NCBI GenBank assembly: GCA_028023455.1
Contig: JAQFVV010012446.1
Coordinates: 2,046,001 to 2,110,000 of the forward strand
Direction of reading: 5' to 3'
Length of the DNA stretch: 64,000 nucleotides
Source of the DNA: Epiperipatus broadwayi
Taxonomy: Eukaryota; Onychophora; Udeonychophora; Euonychophora; Peripatidae
The translations under genes were made by a program, and so were the position numbers. Within the stretch, counting starts at the first letter, position 1. Each line of letters opens with the position of its first letter. The notes under the pieces were generated by a model. It did not search any database and was not told the origin of the DNA. It worked only from the letters and a program-made list of their open reading frames with translations. Shown here in pieces: positions 47,231 through 57,734 of the stretch.

Positions 47231-48373
47231 TTTAACTTACAAACATCTTTTTAAAGACACATTTTAAATTTCCATTTAATTTTCATCAACTTATTGTAGT
47301 GGTACATAGTAATTCTTGTCTTTACAATTCATTTTACCACAATTAAATGACTTTCAGTAATCCAAAAAGATTTTAAGAATAATAAAATTTATAGATATTT
47401 GGTGGCCAACATGTAAATGTGTATTACAAAATATGTGAATTCACAGGAATATTTAATTATTTATCCATTCTTCAAAAATTATCAAAAATTTTATAATTTA
47501 ATAAAATCAACATTTGCTTTGAATGATCTCGTCTAATCATTACAATCAATTTACAAGTGTCAAATTTTCTGCACTCACAACCTTGCCACCAACCACTTAA
47601 GATAAGATTAAAGATTATGACAAATCATTTCTTAAACTAGAGATAATCTCTAGTTCACATATAAATTTAACTCTTAGGAATTAATACATTTGGCTTTATA
47701 TGGTATATGGAAAAAATCATTTCATCTCTCTTTTTCTATATGTAATATTTTTAAATGATTCTATTCAATTTAAATTCTGTTTGTTTGTTTCACAGATATA
47801 GTTTAATTAAGAACAGTATAGAGATTTTTTTGTGTGTTTATTTCATAGATATAATTTAAGTAAGACACATGATAGGGCAGTATATAGATTAATAGTTTTT
47901 AAAATTGAGCTTAATGCATCTTAAATAGTGGGTAATTTTTTGAGGTATTAATAGAAGGTTTGATTTAATGATTTATTAGTCTCATATATAATAATGTACA
48001 CCTACTAAATCTGATATATATGTAAGAGGTATGCACATTAACTTATTGCAGAAATACCAAGTGATATATATATAAACTAGAAGTGTCAAATCAATTTAAA
48101 GTACTTTTGGCAATATTTTGAATGAATAAAACTTCTAAAAACTTTAAATCAATTTGACATTTAGAGTTTAGATATATATGTACTACAGTAAGTAATAAAT
48201 ATGTCATTTAATACTGAATTCATATAGAGATAGATTGCTTAACAAAAAAGATTTGCAAAATACCTGACTACTAAAAAACAAAATATAATAAAGATAAAAA
48301 ATATTTTATTGTAAATACTTTTATTTGTCCTGCACTGAAAATCAAAAAAATAAATTGTTTTTACAAATGCTAT
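47231..48373. other. AT-rich DNA with a small inverted repeat
   Basis: No gene seen. 48067-48170 holds an inverted repeat (AGTGTCAAATCAATTTAAAG and TTTAAATCAATTTGACAT-like) of about 25-bp arms. Confidence 0.5.
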
Positions 48374-48489
48374 TGGAATTTTTAGATTGAGCTACAAATA
48401 AAAGTGGGGGGGGGAGCACATAGGGATGGAGATAATCAATTTGTGGACCCTCCATACTTTTATTTCAAGTTCAATCTAAAAATTTCAAT
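48374..48489. repeat. Hairpin with 30-bp arms and G-runs
   Basis: TGGAATTTTTAGATTGAGCT...AATAAAAGTGG pairs with TACTTTTATTTCAAGTTC...AATCTAAAAATTTCA. G-runs lie at 48405-48414 and, outside, at 48509-48519. Confidence 0.65.
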
Positions 48490-48519
48490 TGTGGTTGAAA
48501 AACAATGTGGGGGGGGGGA

Positions 48520-49520
48520 ATGCATTATAAATAAAAGCATTTACTATAAAATACTTTTTATCTCTATTATTAAAAATATACTTAAAATCTAATGATTAAA
48601 ATGCACTTTGATGTTGCAATATTTTTGTGATTTATACTGATTAAAAATTTATATATCATCAAAAAGCATATAAGGGAAACTTAATAATTTATCAAATGTG
48701 TGAAATGAAATAATGATTGTAGTTTCATTTGAAGAAATGGAACTTGAATTTGGGTTAAATAGCCAATCAGATTTCATACATTTTATCCAATAATTGCTCT
48801 TCCTGCTAGTATCGTTACCCATAATTCCCAATGAAATTATACTTCTAAATGTTTCTCATATTATTAGTGAAGATATATATAGAGACAGATAATACATTTT
48901 CTTAAAAATTTATCAAAATAAAATCACATTAAAAAATAAATCCATTTATTTTTAAAAATTTATGAAAAGATGATAAAAGTATTAAAATATTTATTTAATA
49001 ATTTAATTTACATCAGACTTTAATGTGCTGGATTTGAAAGGGGAAAAAAAATAATTTGCTTTCATATGCAAATATTTTTTTAAGCTTTTCATATAAAATT
49101 ATTTTCAGCCTGCAGACAAAAAAATCCTGCATTTCAAATTTTAATTATAAATATTCAGCCAATACTTAGACAAACAAATATAAGCCTTTTATGAAAAATA
49201 ACTTTCAGATTATGAAATGCTCTCTTAAGAATGACAGTTCTAAACAAATATTACTTTAGCGCTTGCTTAGGAATAAATAGTTTTTAATTTAGCTTTCATT
49301 TGTTTTTTTCTTTTAATTAAAAAACAACAACATGGTAATTAAAAACTAATAATTTTAGCTTACATTTGCAATATAAAATTCATTACATCAAACGAATCTT
49401 CAATATCAAATGCAGAATAATATGAAAGTCAATATCAAACTTACCATTGGAAATGGCCAATTATCACATAAACGTCCAAAATTAAGCTGTCTTTATTCAT
49501 GTTTCAAAGAGTGTGTGGTA
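48520..49520. other. AT-rich DNA, no gene seen
   Basis: Nothing recognised. Confidence 0.4.
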
Positions 49521-49532
49521 GAATAGAAATTA

Positions 49533-49924
49533 AACCATTAAACATCACATGATCATCATTTCTTATGCTTGCTTATAACTGTTATTAAACAGGCAAAACT
49601 CTCCATACAGTATTGCCACTCAGTGCAAGCTAGAGTAATCAATGGATGCCAGAAGGCTTGAGCTTGGATTGAAAATATTGTGTTTTCAATTTTAGGCTCA
49701 TAGTTTTGTAGTTAAGTAGAGTTGCATTTGATCCTAAGGTCTAGGTGCATTGCTCTCAGATCCAAGGCTCCTCACTGATGAAGGCCACAAGCCAGAAACT
49801 AGTCTGTGGATATTGGATGAGTAGGCGCTAGATAGGGATTGTATGCACAAGCCTTCTGGCATCCATTGATTACTCTGGTTTGCACTGAGTGGCACTACTG
49901 TATGGAGAGTTTTGCCTGTTTTAA
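49533..49924 (-). mobile_element. Family A element with 12-bp target duplication
   Basis: GAATAGAAATTA (49521-49532) and GAATGGAAATTA (49925-49936) bracket it, 11 of 12 identical. The one-sided tail (AACCATTAAACATCACATGATC) is on the left and the hairpin end (GAGAGTTTTGCCTGTTTTAA) abuts the right duplication, so it is reversed relative to the 44.7-kb copy. The body includes CTCACTGATGAAGGCCACAAG and CCAGAAACTAGTCTG (49771-49805), a hammerhead-like core. Confidence 0.85.
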
Positions 49925-49989
49925 GAATGGAAATTATGAAGTACATCTATAAAAGATGTGAATAAAGAGAAATGAAAATGAATTATCTC

Positions 49990-50159
49990 ATATGTATGTT
50001 TAATTAAAAACAGAAATATTAATCTTCAACTGAGATTTAATGTTTATATCTGGGCTAGCGATAATTTCTAATTTGATAAATGATTAGTAATGATCATTAA
50101 TTTTTTTACCTAGAGTGGATCATGACAAAGTTGTGGGTGTTATATATATATATATATTA
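49990..50159 (+). repeat. H-family tail fragment
   Basis: AGCGATAATTTCTAATTTGATAAATGATTAGTAA resembles the H1 tail (GATAATCTCTAGTCTAATGAATGACTAATAA), here followed by ACAAAGTTGTGGGTGTTA as at 51850 and 7200. A TA microsatellite ends it. Confidence 0.5.
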
Positions 50160-50246
50160 ATGTGTCAAAGCATTGGCCGGGAAGTGAACCCTGGAACTAC
50201 TACTTGTAAGGCAGCTGTGCTAACAACTCAGCCACCAACGCTTGAC
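50160..50246 (-). mobile_element. Compact tRNA-derived SINE, diverged copy
   Basis: Minus strand: GCGTTGGTGGCTGAGTTGTT (A-box region), AGCACAGCTGCCTTACAAG, then CAGGGTTCACTTCCCGG (B box) and CAATGCTTTGACACAT. It is the same family as 23028-23135 but older, without a clear A tail or target duplication. Confidence 0.72.
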
Positions 50247-51069
50247 AATAAGTGTGATATTTGTAAATCAAAATTCAAAAATTGTAGCAATTTATTAATT
50301 CTATTATTAATTAGATGTATATAGAATTTCACTTTTAATTCAGGTAAAACTAATAAGCTAACAACAACAAAAATCGCTTTAAGGAACCATAAATCAATAA
50401 AGAAATATATACTTCATCAAACAGTTTAACATCTTATGAATATATCAATGGCCAAGTTTTTACCCCTAAAAACTTAAAAAGTAACAACAGTTTATTTATT
50501 TTAAATATCAATTCAATTGTTCAGATCACGCGCCATTTGAGCACCAAAATGACTGGCTGTTCAAACTGGGGCTATTTTTTTACTTCAGTTGGAACTGATC
50601 CAATAATCTCTCACTATTAAATCTGTGACTATTACAAATCTAAACTGTTTAAAGCAATAATTTGTTCAAATATAATGAATAAATGTTATAAATCTAACTT
50701 GATTAAATCAGTTAAACTCTTCTACCAAACTAAAAATAAATATCCCATGCGAAACAAAATCAGCAAATCATCAAGATATTTAAAATTCGCTATGAATCCT
50801 AAAGAATAATTACAAAAAGAAAACAAATTAACATGTATACCCACCATCAGGAGCCACATGTAGCTATCTAGATGATCCAATGTGACTCACAAAATTTTTG
50901 AAATCAAATCATACTGTAATTTAAATTAGCATGATGTATTTACATTTTATTTTAAAACAATTCATGCTTTATTCTTTTGCGGTGGCAGTTTTAGAATGAT
51001 TGTTTATATCATCAATTTCAATGCTTTTATTGTTACTGTTTCTAAGATTTGAAATACAGACATTCTTAT
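50247..51069. other. AT-rich DNA, no gene seen
   Basis: Nothing recognised. Confidence 0.4.
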
Positions 51070-51450
51070 AACTGGAAATTAATTGTAAATATAGGGGATT
51101 TAAACTCAGACTTTCAAGCAACCTTCAACTATCCACACTATCTCATACTACTGATACACATGATTACACACATATAGAAGAAATAAATAATCACCAATAT
51201 ATGTATTTCGTGCTGAACCAGCATTCATCAGTTGGTCCGGATTATCATCTCCTATATATATATATATATAATCAGTACTCAGTTATATGAAGATAAATCT
51301 TTATATTTTAATGGACAGGCTTTAATCTACTCCAACTCTTCAACCATCCATACCATTGAAAATCTGATGATGAAAAGCCCAAATCATATGCTGCTACCAA
51401 TATTGTTGTTATGTCCATGTTACTGTTTCTGTTTGAACTTATCTGAAAAT
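51070..51450 (-). mobile_element. Family H2 element with hammerhead-like motif
   Basis: Minus strand order matches 15080-15490: CATCAGATTTTCAATGG, CCATTAAAATATAAAG, ATCCGGACCAACTGATGAAT, then GATAGTGTGGATAGTTGAAGG and a B-box-like GAGTTTAAATCCCC near 51095-51110. Core: CTGATGA 51225-51231, stem II ATGCTG/CAGCAC (51210-51224), GAAA 51206-51209. A possible 9-bp stem III (ATACATATA with TATATGTGT) can form. Confidence 0.68.
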
Positions 51451-52029
51451 TAAAAATCAAATATTTGTTTCTGTTGAATACTTCAAAAATGTAATTGTAG
51501 CTTTCGAATACATCTCACTTTTAAAATGGGTGGCTCTTACAGACATGAAGTTTGGCCACCCACGTCTTATACTTTTATTATCTCAATTTTGAAATGAGCT
51601 GACTATAAGGGATTTATAAAAGATAAAATTACAATATTTCCCAGCGCCCTTACAGAAAATAAACACTTCTAATCTTAAAAAAAAAAAAAAGGTTTATCTG
51701 TTTACAACAAAAATAGAGAATACTTGACCACGCCTCTTTAAAACTAATTGAGAAATTATATAAAATTAAAAAACAGAAGTTGTCTAGGGATAATCTCTAG
51801 TTTAATAAATGATTAATAATAATCATTAAAGGATTTAATTAAAGTAATTGGTGACAGAGTTGTGAGTGTAGAAAAAGTGACAAAAATCAAAGTATAATAA
51901 AAAATATATAATGTGATTTTTAAGAACAATTAATTCATAAATTCTAGATAAATGCAAATATTAACTTTGGAATACAAGTATAATTTATATACTTAACCTG
52001 GATGTACTTAAAAGGGATTTGACTTTCAA
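51451..52029. other. AT-rich DNA with H-family tail fragment
   Basis: 51785-51870 matches the H1/H2 tail (GGATAATCTCTAGTTTAATA, AATGATTAATAATAATC, CAGAGTTGTGAGTGTA). No gene. Confidence 0.5.
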
Positions 52030-52265
52030 GTTCCCTACAGTCATCCACTCTATCAAATATAACCGATACACGTGATCACATACATGTGAAAAAGATAAAT
52101 GATCTCCAATATGTATATTTCATGTTGAACCAGCACTCATCAGTTAGTGCGGATCATATACTACACACATATACATATTTTTCACATGTATGTGATCATG
52201 TGTATCACTTATATTGGATAGATTGGATGATTTGTAGGGGCTTGAAGCTGGGTTCAAATCCCCTT
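52030..52265. mobile_element. Family H2 palindrome, compact
   Basis: TTGACTTTCAAGTTCCCTAC...CACGTGATCACATACATGTG on the left pairs with CACATGTATGTGATCATGTG...TTGAAGCTGGGTTCAAATCC on the right. The left arm retains the core on the minus strand: CTGATGA 52137-52143, stem II GTGCTG/CAACAT (52122-52136), GAAA 52118-52121. The right arm ends with a B-box-like GGGTTCAAATCCCC (52249-52262). Confidence 0.7.
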
Positions 52266-52269
52266 TAAT

Positions 52270-52750
52270 TACATCTAGGTTAAGTATAACATTATACTTG
52301 TATTTCAGTATTACATATTCAGCCTGTACTGTGACCATCCCTCTTCTATGAATTTAAATGGATATATTAAGGTCCTATATATGAGGAGGCAGATTGACTT
52401 AAGGTCAACGTCGGTATTTCGATTATATTGACATCATCAAGAGCTTTGAGCATTCGATCATCAGATTTTCAATAATATAGATGGCTGAAAAGTTGGAGAG
52501 TGGAGAGGATTGAAGCCTGTTCATTAAAGTGTGTAGATTTGCTATCTTATATAAACCGGGCACTGATTATATATATATATATGTGGGAGATGATAATCTG
52601 GACCAGCTGATGAGTGCTGGTTCAGCATGAAATATGTATATTGGTGATCATTTATCTTTTTCACATGTATGTGGTCACGTGTATCGGTTATATTGAATAT
52701 AGTGAATGACTGTAGGAAGCTTAAAAGCTGGGTTCAAATCCCCTTTAATT
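52270..52750 (+). mobile_element. Family H2 element, longest copy
   Basis: Blocks: ACCATCCCTCTTCTATGAAT, TCGATCATCAGATTTTCAAT, CCTGTTCATTAAAGTGTG, GGGCACTGATTATATA, then the hammerhead-like motif (52599-52676), TCACGTGTATCGGTTATATTG and the end GGGTTCAAATCCCCTTTAAT (52732-52751). The end matches the neighbouring palindrome at 52249-52268. No protein. Confidence 0.7.
52599..52676 (+). ncRNA. Most complete hammerhead-like ribozyme motif
   Basis: Core: CTGATGA 52607-52613; stem II GTGCTG-GTT-CAGCAT 52614-52628 (outer pair G-U); GAAA 52629-52632. Stem III can form between ATATGT (52632-52637) and ACATGT (52663-52668) with one G-U pair, leaving A52669 as the base before cleavage (GTA, an allowed NUH triplet). 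Stem I can form between GACCAG (52601-52606) and TGTGGTC (52670-52676) with one bulged G. All three stems and the full conserved core are therefore present, in the order of a type I hammerhead. Hammerheads of this type are reported from Penelope-like elements and retrozymes. Activity is not shown. Confidence 0.62.
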
Positions 52751-53124
52751 AAATATTAACACCTTAACATTTCTTAATCCATATTTTTCTTTTCAAAGTT
52801 TGTTTTTATTTCACTGAATTCATATATATATATATATATTACATAATTGATTAATGTTTTGATCATTTTGAAATGACCATTGTCAAGATATGTACCTTTG
52901 AATTACATAAATGTTATTGTGAATGTGTGTGAATAAATAAAGCAACTGCGCATTTATTTTAAAAAAAGAAAGGAAGAAACAATATAATTATACAACAAGC
53001 ACACAAAATGTTTTCTAGAAAGCTATGTGCTAATCTTAAAACGCAGGGTTAACTAAGTTTAGATAAGTGTATATATTTTAATTACATTACAAAAATAAAT
53101 GTAATATCATAGTGGTTCATCATC
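52751..53124. other. AT-rich DNA, no gene seen
   Basis: A TA microsatellite lies at 52821-52839. Otherwise nothing recognised. Confidence 0.4.
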
Positions 53125-53290
53125 ATCATCAACGATTATCAATCCACTGAAGGATGAAGGTCTCTCCAAATTCAATCCATCTTCTCCGATATTTAGCTTC
53201 TCCGCATCACCCCTGCATATTTTCTTATTTCATCCATTCATCTCACATGTGGTCTCTGTCTTTTACAATCTCTCAGAATCCAGGTTAAGT
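53125..53290 (-). pseudogene. LINE 3' end (RTE-type C-terminus)
   Basis: Minus strand reads LTWILRDCKRQRPHVR, a stop, MDEIRKYAGVMRRS, EKMD, and ends in a GAT/ATC-rich tail (53119-53131). It matches the intact-frame copy at 60067-60336 residue for residue in most places but has two or three frame breaks. Confidence 0.75.
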
Positions 53291-53394
53291 TAAATCTGAC
53301 TGAATATATATATATTAAATTCAAAAGTGAGTGACTCAAAAGTAAAAAGAAAAAAAGGGGAAGAAAGAGATTAAGAGAGTTTAAGTTTGCTTTA

Positions 53395-53650
53395 TTTTTA
53401 TATTGGACTATTTCCATCATCTAATATGTGTGTTGAATGTCTTTAGAAAAGTTTAATTTTAGTTAAATATTACAAATGCATTCAATTGTTAGTAATATCA
53501 CAACAAACAGGTTAGTATATGCACCAACTGTTAGTAATATCACAGAAAACAAATGTTAGTAATATCACAGCAAACAGGTTAGTATATGCACTAACTGTTA
53601 GTAATATCACAGCAAACAGGTTAGTATATGCACAATGTTTCGAGAGGTAT
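53395..53650. repeat. TL arm with a 41-bp minisatellite
   Basis: The outer TL end (TTATTTTTATATTGGACTAT, CATCTAATATGTGTG) leads into four copies of a unit with GTTAGTAATATCACAGCAAA and CAGGTTAGTATATGCAC, starting near 53489, 53529, 53555 and 53596 (one is shortened). It stops at TTTCGAGAGGTATTTGG. The unit lies next to the hammerhead-like core of the TL family. Confidence 0.75.
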
Positions 53651-55443
53651 TTGGAATATTTATTTATCATTTCATTTAATCCAATTAAGCTTGCATGAAA
53701 TATATAACCTGTCGTATTTTACATTGTGCTATTTACAGCATCATGAAAGCATGTTTTATTGTGCATGTAGTTGAAGGATGAAAATGTCATGACATGAATA
53801 CACAGTCCCACTATCAGAGATAATAATGGTATGATTGATGGCATATAAGGTACATGATGGCTGAACTGTATATTAATTTGAGTCACCAAAGATATCAAGA
53901 AAAAGAGAAAAGATTGTTTGTATCAGGAACAGTGCTTAGCCTTGAATGCATCAACATACTTATAAGACAATATTCCTGATAAGGATCTCTTTATTTGTGG
54001 GTCCTCATATTTAAATGTCATTATCATATCAATCATCTGCGGAGCTCATCAGTAGGCTGAAATTATAATTTGACAGTTTACATTAAAAGCTCTATATATT
54101 TACAAATAATTTATGGAAAGTAGTCAAGAAACACACATATCAATACGAACATGGCAAATAAAGAGATTTCATCAATACTGACTTATTACGCTTTAGAATA
54201 TTGTCAGTGAAAAGAATAACATATTCAAGGGAAACACAAACACTCTTTATTATCATCTTGGTTTTTAGAATAAAAAAAAGCCCCAAGTGACATACTGACC
54301 CCAAAATAACAGACCATTTTAACAGTGATTGGAATTTAAATGAATTATTGCTTACTTGTTTTTTAAAATTATAACAACTATTAAAAATTGAAAAATGGAT
54401 TTAAGAATAAAAATTATCTTAAGAATCTATTTATGCAATGTCTAAGTGAAATGAACAGCATATATTATTTTGATTCTTAAATATCATAACAATATATATC
54501 TTAATTGACATATTACCATAGATGATGAGTGATTGACTCTAATATCCATTAAATAATTCCTTTAATCTATCTTTAGTGCTGAAATCTTGTCATATATTTA
54601 ATATGCAAATTAAACCATAACTGCCAACAACTGATTGTTTATTATATGTAATTAATACTACATCATCCATGTGCTTAACAATCCATTAAAAGATTTAATT
54701 TCAATCGATTTCAGTCAGATTAATTAAAAATCTTGAGATTGGGGTAGTAAGTGGAATCCATTTATTCTTAATTGTATTGTTGCCATGGCAACAGATTGCT
54801 AATGTTCTATAGGTTTCTTTAAGCATGAGGACTGTTCTGATCTAATTTAAATATGTATATTGTATTGTGTGCGTTGTTCTATACGTATTTTTAAAAAAGA
54901 ATATAAAAAATTGTTTACTATCATCATTAACTAAAGAAAGATTTTTTTTCAAAATGTCATTGCTCATTTAAAAATTGATTGATGGAACCATAATTTCGGT
55001 CAATAAGAGACTTTCTTTGCCTCTTTCTTTTAATAAGTTATTTCTAGTTGTTTACATACCAGTAAAATTCTCAATAAATCATTAATGACTAAACTAACTT
55101 TGTCAAAAGTAATTTCATTTTGGAAAATTATCTTCCATTTTTTTTTAACAACTTGAATGTTCCTTTAATGTGGATTATTTTGTAGGGTAATTAATAAAAT
55201 CTATTTGTTATTTGCTTTCAGTCACTCATTTCTTTTTTTTTTTTTTTTGATGAAACATAAAGAAAAAAAAGTTTAAATTTCACTTAAAGTATTCTTGTTT
55301 ATTTATTATTAGTTATCATATAAAAACTTTGTGTGTGTGTGTGTACAGGGAGACAATATAATGAAGATTGCAATGAATATCATAAGAAATCAATATTATC
55401 ACCCACATCTCAGGAAAATCGTCAGTCAATTTGACCGCACAAG
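53651..55443. other. AT-rich DNA without repeats recognised; holds an X-box
   Basis: This 1.8-kb stretch lacks the repeat families seen elsewhere. It contains the RFX-type site at 54779-54792, an 18-T run at 55231-55248 and a GT microsatellite at 55330-55344. No coding was recognised. Confidence 0.45.
54779..54792. promoter_or_regulatory. Perfect palindromic RFX X-box
   Basis: GTTGCCATGGCAAC is a perfect match to the palindromic RFX-family binding consensus (GTTGCCATGGCAAC/GTNRCC..RGYAAC), bound by RFX dimers at ciliary and neuronal genes in animals. It sits in one of the few repeat-poor stretches here, near several TAATTA homeodomain-type sites (54720-54728). A 14-bp palindrome can occur by chance in 64 kb, though this GC-rich one is unlikely in such AT-rich DNA. 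Confidence 0.5.
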
Positions 55444-55455
55444 CAAATTTATTTT

Positions 55456-55725
55456 CACATGATCACCATCTCTTATATTAGCACATAATTGTTATTAAAC
55501 AAGGCAAAACTCTCTCCATACAGTAGTGCCACCCTGTGCCAACAGAGTAATCAATGAATGCCAGAAGGCTTGTGCATAAAATCCCTATCTAGTGCTGAAG
55601 GCCATAAGCCAGAAACTAGTCTGGAGATATCGGATGTGTAGGCACTAGATAGGGATTTTATGCACAAGCCTTCTGGCATTCATTGATTACTCTGGTTGGC
55701 ACAGGATGGCACTACTGTATGGAAA
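55456..55725 (-). mobile_element. Family A element with perfect 12-bp target duplication
   Basis: CAAATTTATTTT at 55444-55455 and 55726-55737 brackets it. The tail (CACATGATCACCATCTC) is at the left; the hairpin end is truncated at CTACTGTATGGAAA on the right. Arms 55506-55598 and 55622-55718 pair closely; the body is mostly deleted, leaving GAAGGCCATAAGCCAGAAAC at the junction. Confidence 0.85.
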
Positions 55726-55872
55726 CAAATTTATTTTGTTTTTCCAGGTCACAGAGATGCAGAGGACTCTTAAGTTCATCATGAATCTGACTCACACAGA
55801 CCATTCACCTATAGTATCTACTATATAGAGAAAAACTCATGCACCAAGATATATGGTACAACTGAAGTTTAT

Positions 55873-56157
55873 AAACAAAGCAAAGCAAAACTCCATATAG
55901 TAGTGCCACCTGTGCTAAACAGAGTAATCAATGGACGCCAGAAGGACTTGTGCATAAAATCCCTATCTAATGCCTACTCATCCAATATCCCCAGACTAGT
56001 AGGCATTAGATAGGGATTTTATGCACAACCCTTCTGGCGTTCATTGATTACTCTGTTTAGCACAGGTGGTACTACTATATGGAGTTTTGCTTTACTTTGT
56101 TTATAAACAATTATGTGCTAGTATTGGAGATGTGATCATGTGATGCTTGCTGGTTTA
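55873..56157 (+). mobile_element. Family A element with perfect 15-bp target duplication
   Basis: ACAACTGAAGTTTAT at 55858-55872 and 56158-56172 brackets a 285-bp element. Arms 55873-55995 and 55998-56096 pair almost perfectly (AAAGCAAAACTCCATATAGT...), joined at CCCCAGACTAGTAGGC, and the one-sided tail ACAATTATGTGCTAGTATTG...GATCATGTGATGCTTGCTGG follows. The hammerhead-like core is deleted. The hairpin extends six bases into the target duplication (TTTATA), suggesting microhomology at insertion. Confidence 0.88.
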
Positions 56158-56172
56158 ACAACTGAAGTTTAT

Positions 56173-56724
56173 TATTATTGAAGTAAGTAAAGTCGCAAAG
56201 AAATTAGTATATAATTTATCATTCGATTGATCAAGGTCCAAGTGTAAAATAATCAGTTCATTAGGTTTATAGTTCTAATATCTGTTTTGGACCTCAATCA
56301 TCTACCTTTTGAGTATACACAAATACGTATAAGATGCTGATGTAAGAATTGTGCCATTGCCTTCCACTCTAAATTACTTCAATGTACCATTTTTATCTTT
56401 TATGAAAATAATTTTTTTTAATCCTTCCGGTAATAAATAAAAATAAATCATAAAATGATCGTAACTTAGAAAATTGTATGATGTTCCAGCAACAATCCAT
56501 GAGATTTAGTTCTCAAATCCACCACCCACCTGACTTCCGATATTGATAATTATATGCCAGTAGATTTGAACATTTCCGATGTCTAAAGCAAAGGGATTAA
56601 AGTGGCCCCCTTTTTTCTTAAAATACTGACTAATTAAAAAGTAACACCTTATTTAACCTACACTGAATTAGAAGTACAGATAGTTTTATCATTTACATAC
56701 AATATTAGTATTTCAAATAGAAAC
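56173..56724. other. AT-rich DNA, no gene seen
   Basis: Nothing recognised. Confidence 0.4.
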
Positions 56725-56736
56725 TATTCCTCCGTT

Positions 56737-57219
56737 AATAATTTTTATTAGTCATTCACTAGATTAGAGATTATCCAATAATGAATAACACTTCTGTAGT
56801 ATAAATTTCACTACACCATATACTTTCATTAAGTGATTTGTGTAAAAGTTGTGAGGGGAGCACATTTGACACATCAAATAAACTGTAGTAATTTGCTATC
56901 TATATAGTACACGTAATGATATTATTATTCGATATCAGTATTTCTTCGAAGTTATATATGTAATCTTGAAATTAAATACTAATTAATATATATACTGAAC
57001 AATGATAAGGATATGTGTAAGAGATTGTGGCTTGGGCCAACTGATGTGTGCTGTTTCAGCATGAAATGTGCATCTTGGGGGATCACAGATCTTTTTCACA
57101 TATTTTGGCCATATGTTTATGATTACATTCCTCTAAAACATATTAAAAGCAGATAGAAAACAGTCTATCTTATGTAAGAGTAGTGTAGTGGAAATTTCAT
57201 TGCAGAAATATTATTCATT
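56737..57219 (-). mobile_element. Family H1 element with 12-bp target duplication
   Basis: ATTCCTCCGTTA (56725-56736) and ATTCCTCCATTA (57220-57231), 11 of 12 identical, bracket it. The one-sided tail is at the left (TAATTTTTATTAGTCATTCACTAGATTAG...), and the inverted ends are TAATGAATAACACTTCTGTA (left, 56780) and the complement at 57190-57219. The body holds the hammerhead-like motif on the plus strand. Same layout as family A. Confidence 0.8.
57034..57102 (+). ncRNA. Hammerhead-like motif, core mutated
   Basis: CTGATGT (57041-57047, last A changed to T), stem II GTGCTG-TTT-CAGCAT (57048-57062), GAAA (57063-57066). Stem III: ATGTG with CACAT (57084-57088 region). Stem I: GGGCCAA (57034-57040) with TTGGCC just after the predicted cleavage base, a strong 6-bp match. 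Stems are kept while a catalytic base is lost, so it is likely inactive. Confidence 0.5.
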
Positions 57220-57416
57220 ATTCCTCCATTAAATTCCTCAATGTTAATTTTTTAATTGCTTTTTAATTTTATTAAATTACAGAATAATCTAATACGATTT
57301 TAGATAACATCTTACTGGTTTAATTTTAAGAGCAGCAATTTGTGTCATACCATTCTACTCAGAAGTCATTCGTATAGACATAATTTATCAATTAATACCA
57401 CAGCATAGTGCAAAAG

Positions 57417-57574
57417 CCACTCTCAGACTAGATTCTCTATTAGGCTTCTACTGTAGGCAGACTGATTTATCATACTAGCACTCATCAGAAACACGCCACT
57501 CTAAGGCTAGATTCTCTATTAGGCTTCTTCTGTAGGCAGACTGTTTTATCCTACTAGCACTCATCAGAAACATT
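57417..57574 (+). repeat. 79-bp tandem duplication
   Basis: 57417-57495 and 57496-57574 match (CTAGATTCTCTATTAGGCTT, GTAGGCAGACTG, TACTAGCACTCATCAGAAAC). On the minus strand each has CTGATGAGTGCTAGTA, the start of an H2-like core but without a good GAAA partner. Confidence 0.88.
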
Positions 57575-57734
57575 TTTTTCTTATATTTTTCCATTTAATA
57601 GCTTATCTATCTATCTAAAGATGCTAGATCAATGATTATGTATTTAAATGATTATAATTCTAAGCTAATTACAGACATTTTCCCACCTTTTTGATAAAAA
57701 AATGTTGAAATAATGTAGATGTGATGTAATGCAC

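Noticed and set aside
49734-49946. 70-codon minus-strand frame
   Set aside because: Antisense reading of the family A body and arm; other copies have stops in this frame.
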